Assembly: GCA_007693875.1 (NCBI GenBank)
Contig: RECT01000364.1
Span: 1-10,560, forward strand
Origin: Spirulina sp. DLM2.Bin59
GTDB taxonomy: Bacteria > Cyanobacteriota > Cyanobacteriia > Cyanobacteriales > Spirulinaceae
Reading direction: 5' to 3'
DNA: 10,560 nucleotides
Every line of letters begins with the position of its first letter. Position 1 is the stretch's first letter. Shown here one piece after another: positions 5,259 through 10,560 of the stretch. Position numbers and translations under genes: made by a program. The notes under the pieces were generated by a model, which was not told the origin of the DNA, ran no database searches, and worked only from the letters and a program-made list of their open reading frames with translations.

Positions 5259-6680
5259 ATGCAATGCCTCTCCCAAGCCGTCGAATTTGACGCACGGTTA
5301 ATCGAAAAATATAACCAAGCCCTACCCCGCTACACCAGCTATCCCCCCGCCACGGAACTGCGCCCCGACTTTGCGCCCGAACAGTTGCAAAGGGCGATCG
5401 CCCAAGGCAATGCCCAGCAAACCCCCCTCTCCCTCTATTGCCATCTCCCTTTCTGTGAACAGGCCTGTTATTTTTGCGGCTGTAACACGATTATCACCCG
5501 GCGCAAAGCGGTGATTCAGCCCTATTTGGAGGATCTGATTCGCCATATTAACCAAGTGGCAGATTTAATCCTGCCGGGCTATGAAGGGATCGTCAATGGC
5601 CATCGACCCGTTGAGCAAATGCATTGGGGCGGCGGCACACCGAACTATCTCAGTATTGAACAGGTAGAATATCTGTGGGATGCCCTCCATCGTCGCTTTT
5701 TGTTCAGTCCTGATGCAGAGATTTCCATTGAAATTAACCCCTGCTCGGCGGATCGAGACTATATTTTTGCCCTCAAACGGATTGGGTTTAACCGGATTAG
5801 TTTTGGCATTCAAGACTTTGATCTTCAGGTACAAACGGCGGTGAATCGGATTCAGCCGGAGGCGATGTTATTTGATGTGATGCGCTGGATTCGGGAAGCG
5901 GGATTTTTAAGCGTTAATGTGGATTTGATCTATGGGCTACCGTTTCAAACCTTAGAAACATTCCGCCAAACCGTGGAAAAAACCAAGGCCCTCAACCCCG
6001 ATCGCGTCGCGGTGTTTAACTTTGCCTATGTGCCTTGGATGAAGCCGATTCAAAAGAAAATGCCTGTGGAGGCTATGCCTTCAACGGCGGAAAAGTTGGC
6101 CATTTTGCAAATGACGATCGCCCAACTCACCGCCGATGGCTATGTGTTTATCGGGATGGATCACTTCGCCAAACCCAATGATGAATTGGCGATCGCCCAA
6201 CGGGCTGGCGAACTCCATCGCAATTTCCAAGGCTATACCACGAAGCCGGAATCCGACCTCTTGGGGTTCGGGATTACCTCCATTAGTATGGTGCAGGATG
6301 TTTATTTACAAAATCACAAACGCCTGAAGGATTTCACCCAATCCTTGGATGAGGGGGAATTACCCCTGGCTAAGGGGGTGCAACTGAGTCATGATGATCT
6401 GATACGACGCACCGTAATTATGGAATTAATGTGTGAATTTCAGGTGACGGCGGCGGATTTAGTGGAGAAATATAATCTTGATCTGAATTTGGATTTTGAT
6501 CAGTATTTTGCGGCGGAATTGCCGGCCCTAGATGCCCTCGAAGCCGATGGGTTAATTCACCGCTGGCGGGATGGGTTTGTGGTGACACCCATTGGCCGGT
6601 TGTTGATTCGCAATGTGGCGGCGGTGTTTGATACCTATCTGGCCCAGCGCAATACCCAAGTGTTTTCCCGCTCTATTTAA
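5259..6680 (+). CDS. hemN: Oxygen-independent coproporphyrinogen III oxidase (radical SAM)
   Basis: HemN converts coproporphyrinogen III to protoporphyrinogen IX by two SAM-dependent decarboxylations, without O2, replacing HemF in heme and chlorophyll synthesis. The 473-residue protein is full length (E. coli HemN is 457). The [4Fe-4S] motif CX3CX2C is Cys66, Cys70, Cys73, followed by the HemN-typical Cys75 (FCGC). MHWGGGTPNY (121-130) is the GGGTP SAM contact. LPRYTSYPPATE (22-33) is the N-terminal signature of true HemN rather than the heme-chaperone HemW, which supports catalytic function. ISIEINP, RISFGIQDF and VDLIYGLP follow in order, and a winged C-terminal region with GLIHRWRDGFVVTPIGRLLIRNV closes it. 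The start at 5259 gives the expected N-terminus; no Shine-Dalgarno is visible. It follows acsF after a repeat-filled gap and is probably read from the acsF promoter. Confidence 0.97.
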   Translation: MQCLSQAVEFDARLIEKYNQALPRYTSYPPATELRPDFAPEQLQRAIAQGNAQQTPLSLYCHLPFCEQACYFCGCNTIITRRKAVIQPYLEDLIRHINQVADLILPGYEGIVNGHRPVEQMHWGGGTPNYLSIEQVEYLWDALHRRFLFSPDAEISIEINPCSADRDYIFALKRIGFNRISFGIQDFDLQVQTAVNRIQPEAMLFDVMRWIREAGFLSVNVDLIYGLPFQTLETFRQTVEKTKALNPDRVAVFNFAYVPWMKPIQKKMPVEAMPSTAEKLAILQMTIAQLTADGYVFIGMDHFAKPNDELAIAQRAGELHRNFQGYTTKPESDLLGFGITSISMVQDVYLQNHKRLKDFTQSLDEGELPLAKGVQLSHDDLIRRTVIMELMCEFQVTAADLVEKYNLDLNLDFDQYFAAELPALDALEADGLIHRWRDGFVVTPIGRLLIRNVAAVFDTYLAQRNTQVFSRSI

Positions 6681-6688
6681 TCCCTAAT

Positions 6689-6758
6689 CCCCCGTTGGGG
6701 TGAAAAGGGACGAAAATTTAGGGCGAAAGATTTAGGGTGAAAGATTTTTCGCCCCTAC
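6689..6758. repeat. Triplicated 14-bp unit ending in CGCCCCTAC, family copy 2
   Basis: Just after hemN come a small CCCCC-GTT-GGGG hairpin (6689-6700) and three tandem 14-bp units: AGGGACGAAAATTT (6706-6719), AGGGCGAAAGATTT (6720-6733) and AGGGTGAAAGATTT (6734-6747). They end in TTCGCCCCTAC (6748-6758). GGGCGAAA at 6721-6728 pairs perfectly with TTTCGCCC at 6747-6754. The units look like slipped copies of one arm of the repeat seen after acsF. The structure could reduce hemN-desF readthrough, but it lacks a terminal U-run. Confidence 0.85.
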
Positions 6759-6822
6759 TCTGTAATCCACGCCACAAACGGATCTGACGTTTTGACATTT
6801 TGAAAATTTTGTGTGAGGCTCT

Positions 6823-7656
6823 ATGACTGCTCAAACTCTGATGCCACCTTTGCGGAATCCCCAACTTAATTGGGTATCCGTGGGCTTTTTTACCTTCGTT
6901 CATGGGTTAGTGTTGTTAACCCCTTGGTTTTTTTCCTGGTCTGCCTTGGGGATGTTTCTACTCCTCCATTGGTTGTTCGGGAGTATTGGCATTTGTTTAG
7001 GCTACCATCGCCTCCTCAGCCATCGTAGTTTTCAGGTTCCCCGCCCTTTGGAATATGCGATCGCCATCATCGGTGCATTAGCCCTCCAAGGTGGCCCCAT
7101 CTTCTGGGTAGCGGGCCATCGTCTCCACCATGCCCACACCGAAGATGTCACCCTTGATCCCTATTCTGCCCAGCGGGGTTTTTGGTGGAGCCATATGCTT
7201 TGGCTCCTCTATCCCCAACCGGAATTTTTCAATTATGAAGAATATGAACGGTTTGCTCCAGATCTGGCCCGCCAAGGGTTTTACCGTTGGCTCAATCGTT
7301 ATTTTCTGTTGTTGCAAGTGCCCCTGCTCCTTCTCCTTTATTTAGGCGGCGGCTGGTCTTGGGTGCTTTACGGCGGCGTATTGCGGGCCGTCTGCCTCTG
7401 GCATAGCACTTGGTTTATCAACTCCGTCACCCATGTTTGGGGCTATCGCACCTTTGATGTACCGGATAACTCCCGTAACCTCTGGTGGGCGGCGATCGCC
7501 ACCTATGGCGAAGGTTGGCACAACAACCACCACGCCTATCCCCATGTGGCTAAAGCCGGTTGGCGATGGTGGGAAGTGGATGTCACCTGGTGGGCGATCG
7601 CTCTCTTGCAATCTCTCGGTTTAGCGAAAAAGGTGAATCTCCCGCCCACCCTGTAG
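6823..7656 (+). CDS. desF: Membrane acyl-lipid desaturase (DesC/DesF-like)
   Basis: This is a 277-residue diiron fatty-acid desaturase of the delta-9 (DesC/OLE1) type, which inserts a double bond in membrane acyl chains using O2 and ferredoxin. The three histidine boxes are all present: HRLLSH (62-67), HRLHH (99-103) and HNNHH (233-237). There are hydrophobic pairs at about 18-57, 79-98 and 160-190. It is shorter than typical cyanobacterial DesC, mainly at the termini. TGAGG at 6814-6818 is a plausible ribosome site for the ATG at 6823. Its place after hemN copies that of desF in the low-oxygen operon of PCC 7002; the symbol rests on this synteny, and delta-9 regiospecificity is inferred. The TAG stop (7654-7656) lies within a GTAGGGGCG repeat arm, so the last codon is set by a repeat boundary. 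Confidence 0.92.
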   Translation: MTAQTLMPPLRNPQLNWVSVGFFTFVHGLVLLTPWFFSWSALGMFLLLHWLFGSIGICLGYHRLLSHRSFQVPRPLEYAIAIIGALALQGGPIFWVAGHRLHHAHTEDVTLDPYSAQRGFWWSHMLWLLYPQPEFFNYEEYERFAPDLARQGFYRWLNRYFLLLQVPLLLLLYLGGGWSWVLYGGVLRAVCLWHSTWFINSVTHVWGYRTFDVPDNSRNLWWAAIATYGEGWHNNHHAYPHVAKAGWRWWEVDVTWWAIALLQSLGLAKKVNLPPTL

Positions 7657-7703
7657 GGGCGTTGGGATAAGCCTGCCGGAGGCACAAAATCTTTCGCCTC
7701 CAC
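7653..7703. repeat. Degenerate GTAGGGGCG element, family copy 3, overlapping the desF stop
   Basis: GTAGGGGCG (7653-7661) begins on the last coding base of desF, and CGCCTCCAC (7695-7703) is its degraded partner (7 of 9 pair). Inside are GCCT-GCCGG-AGGC (7671-7683) and AAATCTTTCGCC (7687-7698), the reverse complement of the 14-bp unit found after hemN. It is therefore the same family in opposite orientation. Confidence 0.7.
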
Positions 7704-7712
7704 GCCCATTCA

Positions 7713-7822
7713 TTGCCCTCATCTTGCCCTCATCCCCCAGCCCCTTCTCCCCAAAAGGGAGAAGGGGAGCCGGATCAAAGTCCCTCTCCCAACTTTGGGA
7801 GAGGGATTTAGGGTGAGGGCAA
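7713..7822. mobile_element. Hairpin-rich MITE/REP-like element between convergent desF and adhE
   Basis: A 99-bp block (7724-7822) has perfect 9-bp terminal inverted repeats, TTGCCCTCA (7724-7732) and TGAGGGCAA (7814-7822). Inside are two hairpins. One has perfect 11-bp arms, CCCCTTCTCCC / GGGAGAAGGGG (7741-7751, 7757-7767). The other has perfect 12-bp arms, TCCCTCTCCCAA / TTGGGAGAGGGA (7781-7792, 7795-7806). The left end TTGCCCTCATC is duplicated at 7713-7723. It encodes nothing and its right end touches the adhE stop codon. Similar CCCTCTCCC elements are common between cyanobacterial genes. Here it can act as a two-way transcription barrier. Mobility is inferred from the structure only. Confidence 0.6.
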
Positions 7823-10486
7823 TTAGGCGATCGCGTGCAACTCTTCCCCCACCGGCAGATAAGTCCCATTTTCCGGCGCGGGGAATTCGGCGGCTAACGT
7901 TCCCTCATAGGCATCTAACAACAACTGTTTGAGGTCGCTAATCAGGGGATAGCGGGGATTGGAGCCGGTGCATTGATCATCAAAGGCTTGATCTGCTAAC
8001 TCCTCTAAACGACTGTGGAATTCAGGGGCGCGATCGCCTAAAACTTCCTTCAAGCTCCCCGGAATTCCCACCTGCCGTTTTAACTGCTCAATGGCCGCAA
8101 TTAAACTATTCACCTTCGCCGCTTCATCCTCACCGGGCAAACCCAAATAACTGGCAATGCGGGCATAGCGCCATTTGGCATTGGGGTATTTATATTGGGA
8201 GAAGGCCGCCTGTTTAAAGGGGGCATCGGTGGCGTTGTAGCGGATTACATAGGTAATCATCAAGGCATTGGCTAGCCCGTGGGGAACCCCAAACATTGCC
8301 CCCAATTGGTGAGCCATGGAATGGCAAATTCCTAAGAAACCATTCGCAAAGGCCATCCCGGCAATGGTGGCAGCATAGTGCATTTTTTCCCGTGCTTTGG
8401 GGTTATGGCTCCCTTCGTGATAGGCAGAGGGCAGGTATTTAAAAATGAGGCGAATCGCTTCTAAAGAAAGGCCATTGGTATATTCCGAAGCAAGGACAGA
8501 AACATAAGCCTCTAGAGCATGGGTAAGGGCATCCACACCCCCGAAGGCTGTTAAGGATTTGGGCATATTCTGCACCAAATCAGAATCAATAATCGCCATT
8601 GTGGGGGTAAGGGCATAGTCTGCCAAGGGGTATTTAATTTGCCGATGGCGATCCGTCACCACGGCAAAGGGGGTCACCTCTGAGCCGGTTCCCGATGTGG
8701 TGGGAATGGCAACGAGCATCGCCTTACTCCCCAAAGCGGGCAACTCATAAACCCGTTTACGGATATCCATAAACCGCATCGCCAAACTTTCAAACTCAAT
8801 CTCCGGGTGCTCATAGAGGAGCCAAATAATCTTAGCTGCATCCATGGGGGAGCCGCCGCCAATGGCAATGATCACATCGGGGTTAAAGTTGCGAATTTGG
8901 GTCAAGCCACGATTGACGGTTTCTAAGGAGGGATCAGGTTCCACATCATAGAAAATGTCGTATTGCAGTTCAATTTCATCCAAAACCGTTTCCAAACTTG
9001 CGGTCATCCCCAGGTTATAGATCGGCTTATCGGTGATGATAAACGCCCGCTCTTTCCCCGCTAATTCCCGCAACGCCACCGGCAGAGAACCGGGTTTAAA
9101 ATAAATCTTGGGAGGAACCCGGAACCAAAGCATATTTTCCCGCCGTTCCGCCACGGTTTTAATGTTCAATAAATGGCGGGGTTCGACGTTTTCGCTGATG
9201 GAGTTACCGCCCCAAGTGCCACAGCCGAGGGTGAGGGAGGGATCAAGGCGGAAATTGTAAAGATCACCGATCGCCCCCTGGGAAGAAGGGGTATTAATCA
9301 ATACCCGTGCGGTTTGCACTTGGTCTTCAAAGCGACGAATATGCTCGGTGTTATCGGGGGAGGTGTAGAGGACGGCGGTATGGCCGCGGCCTCCCAATTG
9401 CACCAGGGCTTCAGCGGTTTTTACCCCCGCTTCAAAATCGGGGACACGGTAGAGGGCGAGGATGGGGGATAGTTTTTCATGGGCAAAGGGTTCATCAAGG
9501 CTGACGCTTTCCACTTCGCCAATTAAAACGCGGGTTTGGGGGGGAATTTCAATTTCAGCCAGGGCTGCGAGTTTTTCCACCGTTTGGCCGACAATTTCGG
9601 CATTGAGACGGCCATCAATGAGGATTTTGGCCGCGAGGCGATCGCGCTCTTCGGGGTTCAAAATATAGGCCCCCCGATGGCGGAATTCTGCTTTCACCGC
9701 TTCATAAACGGCATCCACCACCACCACCGCCTGTTCACTGGCGCAGATCATGCCATTATCAAAGGTTTTACTGAGGATAATCGAGGAAACGGAAAGTTTT
9801 AAATGGGCCGTTTCATCAATTAACGCCGGGGTATTGCCGGCCCCTACCCCGAGGGAGGGATTACCGGAGGAATAAGCGGCCCGCACCATGCCGGGGCCGC
9901 CTGTGGCTAGGATCAGGTTCACATCGCGATGCTGCATTAAGGCTTGGGAGAGAGCCACGGTGGGTTCATCAATCCAGGCGATAATCTCCGGGGGCGCACC
10001 GGCTTCCACGGCGGCATCGAGGATGATTTTTGCTGCTGCGATCGTGCATTCTTTGGCGCGGGGATGGGGGGAAAAGATGATCGCGTTGCGGGTTTTGAGG
10101 GCGATGAGTGCTTTAAAAATGGCCGTTGATGTGGGGTTGGTGGTGGGCACAATTCCGGCGAGAATTCCCACGGGTTCGGCAATTTTCTGAATCCCAAAGG
10201 TTTTATCTTCTTCGATAATGCCGCAGGTTTTTTCCTGTTTGTATTTGTTGTAAATAATCTCGGAGGCAAAGTGATTTTTAATCACTTTATCTTCGGTGAC
10301 ACCCATGCCGGTTTCGGTGGCGGCAAGTTTGGCGAGGGGAACGCGGGCGGCATTGGCGGCCAGGGCGGCATGTTTGAAGATCTGATCCACCTGCTCTTGT
10401 GTGAAGTTGGCGTATTGCCGCTGGGCCGTCTTGACCCGTTGGATCATGGCTTCAAGTTCCGGCAGGCTATTGACGATTGTAGACAT
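7823..10486 (-). CDS. adhE: Bifunctional aldehyde-alcohol dehydrogenase AdhE
   Basis: AdhE reduces acetyl-CoA to acetaldehyde and then ethanol with two NADH, the classic fermentative redox valve; family members form cytoplasmic spirosome filaments. The 887-residue protein is full length (about 890 in E. coli) with both halves intact. The N-terminal CoA-acylating aldehyde dehydrogenase (about 1-440) has the nucleophile Cys248 in FDNGMICASEQ. A linker near 440-455 leads to the iron alcohol dehydrogenase, with GGGSPMDAAK (543-552) for NAD and iron ligands Asp652, His656 (GGVDALTHALEAY), His722 and His736 (GICHSMAHQLGAMFGVPHG). The first ATG at 10486 gives the normal N-terminus; no Shine-Dalgarno precedes it. 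It converges on the acsF-hemN-desF block across a hairpin-rich element. Only 74 bases of its upstream region are in the window and no firm promoter is visible there. Low-oxygen expression is inferred from function and neighbours. Confidence 0.97.
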   Translation of the reverse strand: MSTIVNSLPELEAMIQRVKTAQRQYANFTQEQVDQIFKHAALAANAARVPLAKLAATETGMGVTEDKVIKNHFASEIIYNKYKQEKTCGIIEEDKTFGIQKIAEPVGILAGIVPTTNPTSTAIFKALIALKTRNAIIFSPHPRAKECTIAAAKIILDAAVEAGAPPEIIAWIDEPTVALSQALMQHRDVNLILATGGPGMVRAAYSSGNPSLGVGAGNTPALIDETAHLKLSVSSIILSKTFDNGMICASEQAVVVVDAVYEAVKAEFRHRGAYILNPEERDRLAAKILIDGRLNAEIVGQTVEKLAALAEIEIPPQTRVLIGEVESVSLDEPFAHEKLSPILALYRVPDFEAGVKTAEALVQLGGRGHTAVLYTSPDNTEHIRRFEDQVQTARVLINTPSSQGAIGDLYNFRLDPSLTLGCGTWGGNSISENVEPRHLLNIKTVAERRENMLWFRVPPKIYFKPGSLPVALRELAGKERAFIITDKPIYNLGMTASLETVLDEIELQYDIFYDVEPDPSLETVNRGLTQIRNFNPDVIIAIGGGSPMDAAKIIWLLYEHPEIEFESLAMRFMDIRKRVYELPALGSKAMLVAIPTTSGTGSEVTPFAVVTDRHRQIKYPLADYALTPTMAIIDSDLVQNMPKSLTAFGGVDALTHALEAYVSVLASEYTNGLSLEAIRLIFKYLPSAYHEGSHNPKAREKMHYAATIAGMAFANGFLGICHSMAHQLGAMFGVPHGLANALMITYVIRYNATDAPFKQAAFSQYKYPNAKWRYARIASYLGLPGEDEAAKVNSLIAAIEQLKRQVGIPGSLKEVLGDRAPEFHSRLEELADQAFDDQCTGSNPRYPLISDLKQLLLDAYEGTLAAEFPAPENGTYLPVGEELHAIA

Positions 10487-10560
10487 AGGAAGAGATGGAG
10501 ATAGAGCTAACGCTTTAGATCGTGACGCAAGGTTAGGGGTTTCGGCAATATTTTCTAGAT

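Larger units (their letters stand above)
98..9645. repeat. HIP1 octamer sites (GCGATCGC), 14 copies across the window
   Basis: Perfect copies start at 98, 1905, 2914, 3631, 4048, 4605, 5394, 6189, 7057, 7492, 7594, 7827, 8030 and 9638. All but the one at 2914 lie inside coding sequence, commonly read as A-I-A or similar. This density is characteristic of many cyanobacterial genomes and is the basis for the taxonomic call. The site at 7827 lies two bases inside the adhE stop. Confidence 0.95.

Noticed and set aside
6792..6797. Perfect TTGACA -35 hexamer upstream of desF
   Set aside because: No -10-like hexamer lies 16-18 bases downstream; that position is already the ribosome site and start codon region.
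10506..10518. GCTAA...TTTAG half-sites upstream of adhE, resembling the acsF-region dyad
   Set aside because: The arms are only four bases (CTAA-CGCT-TTAG) and the half-sites are in everted order compared with TTTAGC-N4-GCTAAA. This is too weak to claim shared control; a binding assay or motif conservation would be needed.

Overview
The window looks like cyanobacterial chromosome. It carries 14 perfect copies of the octamer GCGATCGC (HIP1, the highly iterated palindrome typical of many cyanobacteria). Its genes are also diagnostic: the Mg-protoporphyrin monomethyl ester cyclase AcsF, a cyanobacterial-type RRM protein, an RNase J and a membrane acyl desaturase. C-rich codon use and intergenic GTAGGGGC and CCCTCTCCC repeats fit the same assignment. 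I cannot name the species.

Layout. Positions 1-1527 (+) hold the 3' part of an RNase J gene. A repeat-like purine/pyrimidine tract follows, then a conserved-looking protein of unknown function (1632-2399, +). Its stop interlocks with that of a convergent LRAT/NlpC-P60-like papain-fold protein (2391-2873, -). Upstream of that, also on the minus strand, are a single-RRM RNA-binding protein (2964-3209) and an HxlR-type winged-helix regulator (3376-3750). A divergent control region (3751-3939) separates the regulator from a plus-strand block: acsF (3940-5016), hemN (5259-6680) and a desaturase (6823-7656). A convergent, full-length adhE (7823-10486, -) completes the window.

How the genes fit together. 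The acsF-hemN-desaturase order matches the low-oxygen tetrapyrrole operon described in Synechococcus sp. PCC 7002 (acsFII-ho2-hemN-desF, activated by the Fe-S regulator ChlR encoded next to it), but ho2 is missing here. AcsF makes the chlorophyll E-ring, HemN makes protoporphyrinogen IX without O2, and DesF-like enzymes desaturate acyl chains. AdhE disposes of NADH as ethanol when respiration stops. The neighbouring regulator has exactly four cysteines, two at each end, and is a natural ChlR-like oxygen-sensor candidate. A perfect TTTAGC-N4-GCTAAA dyad in the divergent promoter region is its best candidate operator.

The gaps after acsF, hemN and desF each contain a member of one dispersed repeat family (GTAGGGGCG / CGCCCCTAC). 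A second, 99-bp hairpin-rich element with 9-bp terminal inverted repeats fills the gap between the desaturase and adhE stop codons.
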